Made by a program: the position numbers and the translations under genes
The notes under the pieces: model-generated
What the model was told of the DNA's origin: nothing
Database searches by the model: none
Seen by the model: only the letters and a program-made list of their open reading frames with translations
Origin: Symsagittifera roscoffensis
Lineage: Eukaryota > Xenacoelomorpha > Acoela > Convolutidae
Direction of reading: 5' to 3'
DNA length: 64,000 nt
Assembly: GCF_963678635.1 (NCBI RefSeq)
Contig: NC_087066.1
Coordinates: 38,821,755-38,885,754 of the forward strand
Shown here: in pieces, positions 12,991 to 25,300 of the stretch
Layout of the letters: each line of letters begins with the position of its first letter
Numbering within the stretch: the first letter of the stretch is position 1

Positions 12991-13405
12991 GGTGAAGTTG
13001 ACAATTAATGTTTAATAAATGGCAGCTGGTGTGGTTATGGTGTAGAAAAACTATTTTTCGTTTTTATTTTTGCGCAGATAAATTTGGCTCCGATAAAATA
13101 TCAACAAAAATCTAATTAAAGCTTCTGTTAAAATGACATTTTTTGTATTCACCGGGTTGTTTCTTTCGGATCTTTTTTCGAACAAACAGCTCAAAAATTC
13201 AATAAATTTGACTCCTGGTAAAAAGAACTTTCGTGCCATTGCTCTGTCATTCCTGATTGAGTCTTCGGCTGACTCTGGTCTATCTAATTTGACCAACTTA
13301 CGATTTGAAGCAGGTCGACTAAACTTTTTAGTCCACTATTATGATTTGGGTAAAAAAACTTGCGTGCTAGAATGGGTATTAGAAAAAAGCAAACTATAAT
13401 GGGCG
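12991..13405 (+). repeat. LTR-proximal region of module B, with an 88-codon frame
   Basis: This is the region before LTR 2. It contains one intact frame, 13133-13399 (88 codons), ending six bases before the LTR. The predicted peptide starts with a hydrophobic MTFFVFTGLFL segment and ends LEWVLEKSKL. In the copies near 6718 and 21363 the same frame has an early stop. No family is recognised, and an overlapping antisense frame (13051-13296) is equally long, so coding is doubtful. Confidence 0.4.
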
Positions 13406-13599
13406 TGTTGTGATGTCTTTTATATTAATTACTTTGTTTGGTATATCTAACATCGACCTTGATGCAGACGCACTCATTCGGAAAGAAACCGTTCGCTCAT
13501 TGTTCGTTTTTGATAGAAAACGTTAATACAGTTTTATCATTTGTTTTCTTTTATATTTGTTAGTCTAGTTAGCGTTTTAGAGGATAAACTATTTTAACA
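13406..13599 (+). mobile_element. Gypsy-type LTR 2 (5' LTR of gypsy copy 1)
   Basis: The LTR is 194 bp with TGTT...AACA ends and differs from LTR 1 and LTR 3 at about five positions by eye. Two candidate primer-binding sites follow: TGGCACAAC at 13604, five bases after the LTR, and TGGCGCAGTC at 13626. The second matches the 3' end expected of tRNA-Ser in several insect gypsy elements. Confidence 0.85.
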
Positions 13600-13624
13600 C
13601 TAAATGGCACAACATGGCTTCAAT

Positions 13625-14530
13625 ATGGCGCAGTCATCTATCGAATCTGGCTGGAGGGGTGTACCTCCATTCTGGCAAAATCACACGATCGATTCCCCCA
13701 TTCCCTGGAAAGATTTGAGTGACGTTTTAAATTGGCATTGATAGCCGAAGAAAACATAGATATAGACAACAGTGTCAATCATTCGGATGAAAAAATAGCA
13801 ATTCCCTCTATAATTGAAGAAGACCCAGAATCAGAAAACGCTCAAGACAAAGCAGCAATACTAGCCAGGAACCTCGAAGAACAACGAAGGCACGAAAATG
13901 AAGAAAATGCAGTTATCAATGTTTGGCGGTATGAGACAAGAGGAAACGGACAAGAGCATCAGGTCCATGTTGTTTCTGACTATGGGCACCAAAGGCAAAA
14001 ATCTTTGCCCAGAAACGCGCTATCGTCAAAGTTCTTCGGATTTTTTTTTCGTGAATTTTTAAACCTCGCTTGAATAGATGACAAAAGCTGTTGAATAGAT
14101 GACAAAAAGATGGGGAAAGCCTGGAACAATTCTGAGGAGCACTTGCAGTAGTGAACAAAACGTGTGATGCATCCAGCGGAGAAGAACGGATTCGGGTTAT
14201 ATTCATCAACAAAATGAAAAATTATGATATCCAGAGGAAATTGTTAACGGAAGCACTAGCACCACAGGACTCGTTAAACTTGGTGCTGGTATACTATGAA
14301 GGGATAGCCAACCATCTCAAGATGACTCACACAAAGAGCCAGATGTTTCATTCAAACTTATATCGGAGCTTAAATACAAAGCGAGAATCAGCCCTACACA
14401 GAAAAGGAACTCTTGTATGAAATGCGGAGGCAAGTTTATGAAAGAACACTTCGCTCTATGTCCGGCTAAATATGCACATTGTACAGCTTAATACTTCCAG
14501 GGCCAATTTACGAAAAATTGTAAAACTAAA
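13625..14530 (+). pseudogene. gypsy gag, copy 1 (broken)
   Basis: The likely start ATG at 13625 overlaps the TGGCGCAGTC motif. The first frame encodes a Trp-rich N-terminus (PPFWQNHTIDSPIPWKD), as in gypsy Gag. It shifts frame near 13735 into the 13732-14073 frame. A stop and a deletion follow. A further piece (14151-14420) carries the Gag matrix/capsid pattern of CDxSSGEExIRVIFIN then IQRKLLTEAL. The end has a degenerate zinc knuckle (CMKCGG...HFALCPA...HC) near 14414-14490. It would have packaged the element RNA. It cannot be translated as one protein. Confidence 0.75.
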
Positions 14531-14539
14531 AGAATAGAA

Positions 14540-14912
14540 GTTAAGACTGTCGACACCTATAATTTTGTAAATAACATTGTACAGTCTCTAATCCAGCAAT
14601 CTATATATAACTCTTTAAATAGTCAGAAGGAATTTTGTGGCGTAATCAACGCATGGACAGAAGCTGGACTTAGCGACAATGAAGATTACTCAGTTTTAAA
14701 TGTAACCACGGTTTTTGATTCCAACGGAAAAGATCTGAAGAATTTGTTGAACATTGGCGTAGGAAAGGAGATCCTAGTACAATTGAATATCCAAATCGAC
14801 TCAGCCAACCCAATTAGTTTCTTCGAAAAAAAACCACAAATTGAAAATGAGAGACCTGTGTCTAAAATTACTACCAGTTGAACGAGCAACAAAGGACCTC
14901 TACTGCGGCTTT
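14540..14912 (+). pseudogene. gypsy protease region, copy 1 (3' truncated)
   Basis: The frame is similar to the second copy at 28580-29023. It keeps an IDSANPISFF segment (14796-14825), which I align with the retropepsin D-S/T-G active-site motif, with Gly replaced by Ala. It then shifts frame after a run of A (about 14829). A deletion of about 610 bases relative to copy 2 removes the end of protease and the start of RT, joining at about 14920. Confidence 0.6.
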
Positions 14913-14915
14913 ACA

Positions 14916-15305
14916 GACAAGATGTAGCCGCGAAAATTGCCAAAGTTTTCGAAGGAGTAGTTTTATTCATCAACCTAGATTTAACAAATGCATACAACCA
15001 GCTTACCTTAAACAATGCGACTAGTCATAGAAAAAAATAGTTTTTTAACCAGTTTTTATGGACTTGGCGATATGCCGAACGAGTTCCAGAGAGTCACGCA
15101 TTCAACTATAGGCACAATTCATTTCACAACATGTTACATAGACGATATCTTAATTGTATCTTGAAGAGCAAACAGACATAAGCAACCAAGTTGTGTCCAC
15201 TCTGGACAATCAGAACTTTGCAGTTAAATGGTTCAAATGCCTATTTTTTGAGAAAGAAATCGACTGGCTAGGTTTTAAAATTAGTAACTCGGGAGTGAGT
15301 AACTC
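14916..15305 (+). pseudogene. gypsy reverse transcriptase fragment, copy 1
   Basis: The fragment contains the palm motif FINLDLTNAYNQL (14966-15004) with its catalytic Asp intact, and TCYIDDIL (15130-15153), the RT Y-x-D-D box. A frameshift and stop occur at about 15031-15043, and a deletion follows YIDDIL. The fingers domain is lost in the upstream deletion. Confidence 0.8.
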
Positions 15306-15359
15306 CCAAGAAATGTTAAAGAATTGACGTCCATTATTGGCTCTACGCCCTCTTCTATA

Positions 15360-15835
15360 CAAAATGTCAATCTTAAATTGGGACAATTTTCGTTTAACAT
15401 TTGAAAAATCCAAAGATGAGATAATGGGTTTAGCAAAGAATACACATTTTGATGTCAGGAGTAAATCAAGAGTGAAACAGATGCCCCACGAAGTGGAAAA
15501 AAAGCTTCCTTAGATCAACTCTATGGGAGTGATTGGAAAACAACCGCATATGCAAAATACTCATTAGGCCAAATACTCAAAAATTAATTAGAGCTCTTAG
15601 GTGTAGTATGAGCGGTGTAGCAATACGAAAACGACTTATACGGATTGGACTTCAAAGTTATTATCAATCATAAAGCTCTGTTATCATCTTTATCAAGTAA
15701 TCAAGGGAATAAGAGATTCCATAGCAGACTAACACGCTGGTGGATTGACTAATTCCTTTTAATTTTACGGTAAAACATCTGACGGGAGAGGACGCGGCTT
15801 TTATCTTGTCTCAATAATATTCCGAGAACCAACCC
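15360..15835 (+). pseudogene. gypsy RNase H region, copy 1
   Basis: Aligned with copy 2, the segment 15580-15750 gives a degenerate 'KN-LELLG-V-A-QYENDLYGLDFKVII' pattern, the connection and RNase H region of gypsy Pol. It carries stops and base changes. The tract 15740-15800 corresponds to the downstream RW-IDYFLPF-HLTGED motif. Confidence 0.65.
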
Positions 15836-16335
15836 CAAATCTCATTTCGACGAAGATTTTGTAGAAGCATCTGTTGGGAAGATAAGAAATATAATTTCAA
15901 TTCCGTCGGATCTGATTTCTCATCCAGTAAATAGTAACAATCTGATTGAACACAATTCAGAACATTCCAATGATGCAATATTACATCAAAATTTTGTTAG
16001 CTCATGATTACAATTTATTAGTTTTGCCATCAAAGTTTGTGACTTGAAATATACGCGAACAGATATTTGCTCTTCAATTGTTTTCCCTTGGAGTTTTCAA
16101 ACACATATTTATCAATAATCACTTCAATTTTTTCGTTCATCAATTAAAACTAAAATTTACAAAATCCAATGAATATAAATATTGTAAAAAGCATAAATGT
16201 AGTTAATCAAAATTCAATTAGTCGTAATTCCTCAGAAGTACAAGTTTCAATCAGGGTAGAAGAACCCAAACCATGAACAATTCCTTGTTCATCATTAAGA
16301 TTCTCGCCCTTCTTTTATAAGAAAGCATCCTACTG
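15836..16335 (+). pseudogene. gypsy pre-integrase linker, copy 1
   Basis: This matches the left palindrome arm of copy 2 (about 30540-30960) and carries the same ISIPSDLISHPVNSNN peptide here. It is broken by stops. It is present in a single orientation here, so copy 1 shows the state before the inverted duplication seen in copy 2. Confidence 0.6.
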
Positions 16336-16745
16336 AAGCCTTTGGTCAGAGCCCTTGAGGAAAAAAAGAATGTACTTTCGACTAAATTTGGAACCTATTT
16401 TCATCAATTCAAAAAATTTTTTAATATTTTCAACGGATTGCTACATATGGATATTCAGTTGGTAGTACCATTCAGTGTTAGAGGCGCCGTTTTTAAGTTA
16501 CTCCACAAGACACACCTTGGACAATTTGGGATGAAATACTTAGTGGAGTGAAAACGTTTCCGAGTTTTCGGATCTGTCGGTCGTACTCACTGGTGTTCGA
16601 TGTAAATACGGCCTTTCAAGATATACCATCGTTATCGTAATTCAACGATTTGACTCGCGCTAACAGATAATGGCGTCTTGGGCTCTTCTCCTCAATCAAC
16701 CAAACTAGGTCTCCAGTTTTCTAATGTGATTCTGGATAGGAACAC
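16336..16745 (+). pseudogene. gypsy integrase fragment, copy 1
   Basis: The end of frame 16342-16551 contains LLHKTHLGQFGMKYLV, the His-His half of the integrase HHCC zinc-binding domain. Downstream pieces include ALTDNG (about 16655-16680), fitting the core-domain D-N-G motif. The sequence stops where module A begins at about 16760, so most of the core and the C-terminus are absent. Copy 2 has no equivalent. Confidence 0.65.
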
Positions 16746-16759
16746 CAATTCGCTCGTTT

Positions 16760-19700
16760 GCCGTTATCAGTTGAATTTTTCCACTAGATACATGGAACCA
16801 CTCAATAATGGCAGTCGCAAGTGTTATCAGTCCGCATGTTTGGAATTTCGATTTCAATTGTCAAGCGTTTCCCGATTACAAGTCTCTGACGGCTCTCCAG
16901 TAAGGCTGCTGGCATTTCAGGCTTCAAAATAGAAAGAGTTTCTATCAGCGCTACTAAACTGTTCCAAAAACCAAAAAAAACTTAGATGCGTATGTGACGC
17001 AGGAATGCAACTGAGCAAACTGTTTAAGAGTCAATTTAATTGTAAAGCGGTGAAACACTGGAAACTTTTACTCCCATGCTTACTTATAGAAAAGTTATTC
17101 CAGTCATGCCACAAAACCATATCATTTTGGGAAGTTAACTATAGATTATTGATTTATATTTTTTGCACTATTTTCTAATGAAGAAGGCAAAGTTCAAAAA
17201 TTTCTTTAAAAAAAACTAATTAAAACCTTTTACAGCAGAAAAAATTTCCTTGGGATCTATCTCCTTGCTTTTGGGTTTGTTCTTGTCTATCAGAAAAGAG
17301 AGAACTTTTTTCTAAGGTAAGGTTTTTATAAATGTGGGTAACGCTACTTTAAGTTAGTTAAATGTAAAAGTGAGGCATTTAAAAAATAATAATTTATGAT
17401 ACATCTCTGGGTGGACTGTAGGATTATGTCTCTGTCTACACGCTATTGTACCCTCAACTGTTACTGGTTAAGAAGTTACGTTTAAATTTGAAACGTTATC
17501 GGGCTGAAACGGAAACGAACAAGTGGAGTGTTTTGATCTGAAATTCTGTCAACCCCTAGATGTAAAACCTGAGTTAAGGAATCAATTTGAACCAACACAC
17601 ATAAATACGGGCAGTGATGTTAGGAGAAAGTTTTTGGGGTCGATAGGCATCGTTTTGGTTACCGACAGATTCAAAAAACCGGTACTAGTACAGTCGAGTT
17701 GAGTGAACTTTTATAAGCTTCAGACAATTCTTTGGAGTAACACATGAGGTAAGAAATCGAATAAAAAAACTCACTCAACTGAAATGAAGTCGGGGCGCAG
17801 GCAACATTTTTGTTTTTCCTAGAACATAAATATCCAAATCTTTGCTGTTTACTACACTTTGGGAAAAAAATGAAGTTTGAGTCGAACTGTTTCTGGGTTA
17901 TTAAAAACGTTTTTTTTTAACTTCCTTTGAAAATTAGTTAGATAAATTTTCTAGCAGTGTTCCAAAATTTTTGGAGTTTTTGGATTCGCAATAAATTAGG
18001 AACAAGGCTAGGTTTTGCTTCGTTTTGTACTCTAATTTCATCGTACAAAATTTACCACAAAAAATTGTTTAAAAACGTTTTTTTTTTACAATTTTACATT
18101 CTTTTCTTGGAAACTTTTGGTCTTCAATGTCTTGATTTGTCTTGGCTCAGACACTTTTGACGTTTTTTTTCCTATCTTTGAACTGTCAATTGGGTCCTCG
18201 TCTAGACGATCGTAGACATAGAAGATTGCGGTGTAGATTGTGCGTCATCGTAATAAGAAGTTTGAAGCCAAGATTGACCCAGCTTGAGTTGATTCTTGAC
18301 TGCTCAGGCTTAAAATCTATATTTCGTTCCCCATTCTTGCATAGAACGGCATCCATATTGCAGCCGCAAAATTTCGTGGGTGGTCAAAATTTTTGTAGTG
18401 ACCGGTTCACCGGTTTAAAGGGGTAAACCCAATAAATTACAATTGATCGCAGTCACTCACTCGGAATATTATACCAAGTTTCGATACAAATCAGTCAAAA
18501 CTAATGGTAAAACTAAAAATATCCTGAGGTCTGCAGTATAGATCCAATTTATTTTTGTCTTTTGGGAATTTTTGAACAAGATTTGGCAAAATTGGCCAGT
18601 TTTGTTAAAAACGTGATTGTACAAACTGTTGAGCCTAATTCAATTTTCATTTCAAGTTTGTTTTTAATGAGTCTGTCACAGCAATTAGGTTATATTTGCC
18701 CAGTCGCAGCACCAATTGCTCCTTTGATTCTAGTCAGGTCGTTCAAACGGTCGGGAAAAACTCAAAACAAGTTATTTGAAATCAATGTTATCAGAATTCA
18801 TGCTTATGATATGATGTTCATGAGGTAATTTACATGTAGAGCGTATTGCAAAAATTTATTCGCTTGTTCACGCTGACTCGTGTTTATTGCAATTAAGAAC
18901 TTTTTAATAAATCCAATTTTCAGAAGAGTAAATTAAATGATGGGGACTTTGAAACGAGCCAACCCGTATAGACAAAAAACGGATTGCAATAGAATTTGTA
19001 CAGATAATGTAGAAGAGAGATTAAAAAAATCAATCTGTATCGTTTTAGAATGGATTTAATTTGATGCAAAAACAGAGCTTAAGAATCAATTTTAATCCAT
19101 TATACATCAATTTGAACCTTTGTTGTCAATATTTTGGTTTCATTTTTTTCCGATTTTTATTAACAATAAAACCGATTTGAATCGATTTAAATCGATTTCA
19201 ACAAGCTTTTTGTGAACTCATTTAATAAAGATTATATACTCGTTACTTTCAGATTTTCTAGACTATCAAACAAGAGAGAAATAGCAGAAATAAAAATTTA
19301 ACGTATGCTTATTATTTGACTTTTCAATTTGATGTTTGGAGTAAAAACTAATTATGCGGATAACTAATATCTAATTTTTCGGCATTAAAAGTGAGTAACC
19401 AACATAAAACACAGTAACACATATCGGGCTGCTTCCAATGCACTTTTAATGCGAGACGGCCAAAACTTGGGTTCTACGTTTGAGTAATCAAGGTTTATGT
19501 CATTTGTGTTCACGAACACAACCAAAAAATTTTGAGAAATTAAAATGTAAAAAATCAATCTTTTTGGTTTATGGAAAAATGCTAGTCATACAATTTCCAT
19601 AAATGAAAAAATACTAATCATAGACCTTTCATGCAATTTTCTGTACGTATGGAATTGTAAGGAAAGTGTATGACTAGCATTTTTCCATATATGGAAATTG

Positions 19701-20204
19701 TATGACTAGTATTTTTGGTCATCCCGGGTTCTTAGTTGGGTTTTTTGATAAAATGTTATTTGCCCCATTTGCTGAACAAAAATGAGCCTAGAACATAGAT
19801 AGTGAAAAATATATTTGAAAAACTTTTGCATAGTTTTACTTCTCATTACCGCGGAAACTCTTAGTTTTGCAGTTTGAAAGGGAAACCCTTAAACGCAATA
19901 GTTTGCATTAAAAACTCATATCGAGTGAACTTTGCCTTCTGCAGCTCTGATGGATACTTTCCTGAGCACACAAAATTGATCAAGCTTCAAAAGAAAATAA
20001 ACAATTACGTTAAATCAGTTTTGTCGAGATTTCGGCGATCTTCGGGAAAACCCATTCAAATCCATTTTGGGCAACAAAATATTTATTGTTTCTACTGTTA
20101 AAATCCATTTTTTTCCATTTTGAGTCGATTTACGTATCTAAACGAGTTATCGCATGCAGTATTTTATCTGCATAAAATCGATTTAAATCGAATTCAATCT
20201 CAAG
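16760..20204. repeat. Module A, copy 2 (partial, diverged)
   Basis: This joins at GCCGTTATCAG, equivalent to position 2093 of copy 1, so the first ~1.06 kb of module A is missing. It has many single-base differences from copies 1 and 3, which resemble each other far more. It is interrupted by the palindromic insert at 19396-19728. Confidence 0.8.
19396..19728. mobile_element. Palindrome-rich MITE-like insert in module A
   Basis: Host sequence GTGAG|TTTTCTTAG is split here but continuous in the other A copies, which defines the insertion. Inside, ATGGAAAAATGCTAGTCATAC at 19571 is mirrored by GTATGACTAGCATTTTTCCAT at 19667, and a third arm follows at 19689-19716. No coding capacity is seen. 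Related sequence lies at 34320-34560 and 34890-35200. Confidence 0.7.
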
Positions 20205-21645
20205 TCTGTCAACGCGGAAATGCCCCCATACACTGGTTGAGGTGATCCAATTACGCTAAGATGGTATGGACCGGCCGTTTTTCGCTTTCAATTTTTTTAC
20301 TCGAGGAGTCAGCCAAAAAAACGACCGGGGATGAAAGCAGACATTCTGTGACCAACAAAAACTGAGAAGAAAAAACTGCCGATCAACAAGATCGTGTCGA
20401 TACATACTTAAGATCTACCCCAGATACCACGTTTTATGATTACAAGATGTCTTTAGATTGTCCGAATGTCTTGAAAAATGGCGAGCGGCATAACTAAGCC
20501 ATGACAAATATATTTGATCCTGATACTCAACCTTGTAAAACCATTTGTTACAACTTAAAACTGACGCTCATGGAAGGTGTGGGGAAAAAGAAAAAGCGCC
20601 CATAGTTATAATATATCTCGATCCATAAGAGGGCATAGGCGCATAGAGGGCAAAAATACGGGTTTATTAGCTGCTTATGGAGGACAAATGGACTCTTTGC
20701 CACAAACCTTAGCTCCACACCCACCCTAATTTTAAGTTCAACTTAAGATACTTAATATACCATTGTCATGATTCAATGAAACGTTAAATTCAGGAAAATA
20801 TTGATTTTGATCAACTTCCTGAAGCTCGTTGAGCTTGGATCTAAATTCCTCAGAAAACCAAAATCCTACGATACCATCTGGAAGCCGTTAGCAGGTTGAA
20901 GCTTGTGAGATTTGTCGTTTTCCACATGCATGCTGTTTTTTGTGTTTCTTTTTTGACCCAGGTGGTCAAATCCAATTGTCCTTAAAAGTGGCATGAGGCT
21001 GGATTTTGCAATCAAAAGAACTTCCTAAAATCACTATGAATAAAACTCTACGATACCATCTGGAAGCCGTTAGCAGGTTGAAGCTTGTGAGATTTGTCGT
21101 TTTCCAACTGCATCTTGTTTTTTGTGTTTCATTTTTAACCCAGGTGGTCCAATTGTCCTTAAAAGTGGCATGTGGCTGGATTTTGCAAACAAAAGAACTT
21201 CCTAAAATCACACAAAAAATTTCCTAAAATCACGGTGAAATTGACAATTAATGTTTAAAAAATGACAGCTGGTGTGGTTATGGTGTAGAAAAACTATTTT
21301 TCGTTTTTATTTTTGCGCAGATAAATTTGGCTCCGATAAGAGATCAACAAAAATCTAACTAAATGACATTTTTTGTATTCACCGGGTTGTTTCTTTCGAA
21401 TCTTTTTTCGAAAAAACAGCTCAAGAATTCAATGATAAATTTGACTCCTGGTAAAAAGAATTTTCGTGCCATTGCTCTGTCATTCCTGATTGAGTCTTTG
21501 GCTGAATCTGGTGTATCTAATTTGACCAACTTATGATTCGAAGCAGGTCGACTAAACTTTTTAGTCCACTATTATGTATTATGATTTGGGTAAAAAAATT
21601 TGCGTGCTAGAATGGGTATTAGAAAAAAGCAAACTATAATGGGCG
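20205..21645. repeat. Module B, copy 2
   Basis: This is nearly identical to 5200-7001 but two satellite units shorter, which explains the 361-base offset change. It contains the LTR-proximal region with the early stop in the 88-codon frame. Confidence 0.85.
20866..21231. repeat. ~180-bp minisatellite, two units
   Basis: Units start at 20866 and 21048. The right flank (AAAAAATTTCCTAAAATCAC) is the same as at the end of the other arrays. Confidence 0.88.
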
Positions 21646-21839
21646 TGTTGTGATGTCTTTTATATTAAATACTTTGTTTGGTATATCTAACATTGACCTT
21701 GATGCAGACGCACTCATTCGGAAAGGAACCGTTCGCTCATTGTTTGTTTTTGATAGAAAACGTTAATACAGTTTTATCATTTGTTTTCTTTTATATTTGT
21801 TAGTCTAGTTAGCGTTTTAGAGGGTAAACTATTTTAACA
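21646..21839 (+). mobile_element. Gypsy-type LTR 3 (3' LTR of gypsy copy 1)
   Basis: By eye it is identical to LTR 1 across 194 bp. Like LTR 1 it is followed by CTAAATGGCACAATATGGCTCC and a jump into module A, which shows that these two junctions are copies of one event. Confidence 0.82.
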
Positions 21840-22343
21840 CTAAATGGCACAATATGGCTCCAACGTTTTTTTAACTTCCTTTGAAAATTAGTTAGGTATA
21901 CTTTCTAGCAGTGTTTCGGAAATTGGATTTTAATTTAGAGTTTTTGTTTAAATTCGATTAACAATAAATTAGGAACAAGGCTAAGTTTTGTTCATTTTGT
22001 TCTCTAATTTCAACGTACAAAAATTTACCAAAAAAAAATTGGTTAAAAACGTTTTTTTTTTTACATTTTTACATTCTTTTCTTGGAAACTTTTGGTCTTC
22101 AATGTCTTGATTTGTCTTGACTCAGACACTTTTGACGTTTTTTTCCTATCTTTGAACTGTCAATTGGGTCCTCGTCTAGACGATCGTAGACATAGAAGAT
22201 TGCGGTGTAGATTGTGCGTCATCGTAATAAGAAGTTTGAAGCCAAGATTAACCCAGCTTGAATTGATTCTTGACTGCTCAGGCTTAAAATCCATATTTTG
22301 TTCCCCATTCTTGCATGGAATGGCATCCATATTGTAGCCGCAA
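21840..22343. repeat. Module A fragment linking LTR 3 to A copy 3
   Basis: This corresponds to about 3250-3720 of module A. It then jumps at CCGCAAAATTTC to the start of module A at 22344, creating a head-to-tail A-A junction. Confidence 0.75.
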
Positions 22344-25300
22344 AATTTCTAGGCAAGGTTTCAATGACCAAGCAGAACCCAACCATGGCAATTCCAGTTC
22401 TCGATGCAGGAAATCAGCTCTATGGCCGAGCCTACAAAAAAGTATCATTGTCAGAGCAGATGACGCAAGGCGTTCCTCTCCGAGCAGTGAAGTGTGCTAT
22501 TCCTATTACACGGTAGTTTGTATCACTTGACGGAATAACTCTCAGATGAACACAAGTGAATAATTAACCAGATCTGAGTTTTTCTGAGCTTCGTCGAATC
22601 ATTACGTCAAATGGAACGAAGTAATCGACTCCGCAGCTCCTGAATAGTCGTTGTCGGTAACCCAGTCGCCCGCGCGGAAATTCAGTCATCATAGGCAAAA
22701 TTATTTTTGTTTTTCGTTTTCAACTTACGGCGCATGGTTGCTGTTTTAAACGGAGGGCAGTACGGAGCCTGAAGACAACATACCTTAGTTGTGTAAGAGC
22801 ACGCAGATAAGAAGCACTTTGATGATGATTCCTTTGGTGAATGAACCTTAGTAGCATCACTACAAACACATGGTAATTATCTTACATGAAGGGATGTTTA
22901 ACGTTAATTTCAACGGCAGACAGACGGCGAATACGACCAGTTGAACGGACTAGACCATTGGGACCGATAAACGGTAAAAAAGAGTTTTCTTACTGGACTG
23001 TTTAATGTGAATTGCCTTGATTTCGTTGGGAACGATTCTGATTGAGCCAGAACCACTAGTTTTTCCTTAGCTCATTATAAATCGTACGGATCGGTTATCG
23101 AACAAAAGTTGCGGTTTTGACGGTAATGAGGTGATAACATCGGCATAAATGCGACATTTTTTGAGTTTTCGTGAAGAACTAAAAATTTTTTCAGACAAAA
23201 ATTAGATCGGTGGTTTTAATTGTGCAAGTGAAATTGGAAGCTTGTTCAAAACCTCTATGCAAATCACTTGAATGTCCTTTGAGTCGAATGCCTGTCAAAA
23301 CATTTAAGTCAAGTTTGAATGGCGAATCTCTAAAACAAGTTTTCAAAAAGTGTCGAGTTTTTACCAAATCGTTTTCTTTTAGTGCAACCGCAGTTATTAC
23401 GCGGATGCCGTTATCAGTTGAACTTTTTCACTAGATACATGGAACTACTCAATAATGGCAGTCGCAAGTGTTATCAGTCCGCATGTTTGGAATTTCGATT
23501 TCAATTGTCAAGCGTTTCCCGAATACAAGTCTCTGACGGCTCTCCAGTAAGGCTGCTGGCATTTCAGGCTTCAAAATAGAAAGAGTTTCTATCAGCGCTA
23601 CTAAACTGTTCCAAAAACCAAAAAAAACTTAGATGCGTATGTGACGCAGGAATGCAACTGAGCAAACTGTTTAAGAGTCAATTTAATTGTAAAGCGGTGA
23701 AACACTGGAAACTTTTACTCCCATGCTTACTTATAGAAAAGTTATTCCAGTCATGCCACAAAACCATATCATTTTGGGAAGTTAACTATAGATTATTGAT
23801 TTATATTTTTTGCACTATTTTCTAATGAAGAAGGCAAAGTTCAAAAATTTCTTTAAAAAAAACTAATTAAAACCTTTTACAGCAGAAAAAATTTCCTTGG
23901 GATCTATCTCCTTGCTTTTGGATTTGTTCTTGTCTATCAGAAAAGAGAGAACTTTTTTCTAAGGTAAGGTTTTTATAAATGTGGGTAACGCTACTTTAAG
24001 TTAGTTAAATGTAAAAGTGAGGCTTTTAAAAAATAATAATTTATGATACATCTCTGGGTGGACTGTAGGATTATGTCTCTGTCTACACGGTATTGTACAC
24101 TCAACGGTTACTGGTTAAGAAGTTACCTTTAAGGTTTGAAACGTTATCGGGCTGAAACGGAAACGAACATGTGGAGTGTTTTGATCTGAAATTTTGTCAA
24201 CCCCTAGATGTAAAACCTGAGTTAAGGAATCAATTTGAAACAACACACATAAATACGGGCAGTGATGTTAGGAGAAGGTTTTTGGGGTTCATAGGCATCG
24301 TTTTGGTTACCGTCAGATTCAAAAAACCGGTACTAGCTCAGTCGAGTTGAGTAAACTTTTATAAGCTTCAGACAATTCTTTGGACTAACATATGAGGTAA
24401 GAAATCGAATAAAAAAACTCACTCAACTGAAATGAAGTCGGGGCGCAGGCAACAATGTTGTTTTTCCTAGAACATAAATATCCAAATCTTTGCTATTTAC
24501 TACACTTTGGGAAAAAATTTGAGTTTGAGTCGAACTGTTTCTGGGTTATTAAAAATGTTTTTTTAACTTCCTTTGAAAATTAGTTAGATAAATTTTCTAG
24601 CAGTGTTCCAAAATTTTTGGAGTTTTTGTTTAAATTGGATTAACAATAAATTAGGAAAAAGGCTAGTTTTTGTTTCGTTTTGTTCTCTAATTTTATCGTA
24701 CAAAAATTGGTTAACGTTTTTTTTTTACAATTTTACATTCTTTTTTTGGAAACTTTTGGTCTTCAAGTCTTGATTTGTCTTGGCTCAGAAACTTTTGAAG
24801 TTTTTTTTCCTATCTTTGAACTGTCAATTGGGTCCTCGTCTAGACAATCGTAGACATAGAAGATTGCGGTGTAGATTGTGCGTCAATCGTAATAAGAAGT
24901 TTGAAGCCAAGATTAACCCAGCTTGACTTGATTCTTGACTGCTCAGGCTTAAAATCCATATTTCGTTCCCCATTCTTGCATGGAATGGCATCCATATTGT
25001 AGCCGCAAAATTTCGTTGGTGGTCAAAATTTTTGTAGTGACCGGTTCACCGGTTTAAAGTGGTAAACCCATTAAATTACAATTGATCGCAGTCACTCACG
25101 CGAAATAATATACCAAGTTCGAAACCAATAGTAAAACTAAAAATATCCTGAACTCTGCAGTATAGATATAATTTATTTTTGTCTTTTGGTAATTTTTAAA
25201 CAAGATTTGGCAAAATTGGCCATTTTGTTAAAAACGTGATTGTACAAATTGTTGAGCCTAATTCAATTTTGATTTCAAGTTTGTTTTTAATGAGCCTGTC

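Larger units (their letters stand above)
13406..21839 (+). mobile_element. Ty3/gypsy element copy 1 with long 3' non-coding region (inferred unit)
   Basis: Between LTR 2 and LTR 3 lie broken gag, protease, RT, RNase H and integrase pieces (13625-16745). About 4.9 kb of modules A and B, with no genes, follow up to LTR 3. The order LTR - gag-pol - non-coding - LTR is what a single element would show. The LTRs differ at about five sites, so exchange with neighbouring copies is possible. All frames are broken, so it is non-autonomous. Confidence 0.6.
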
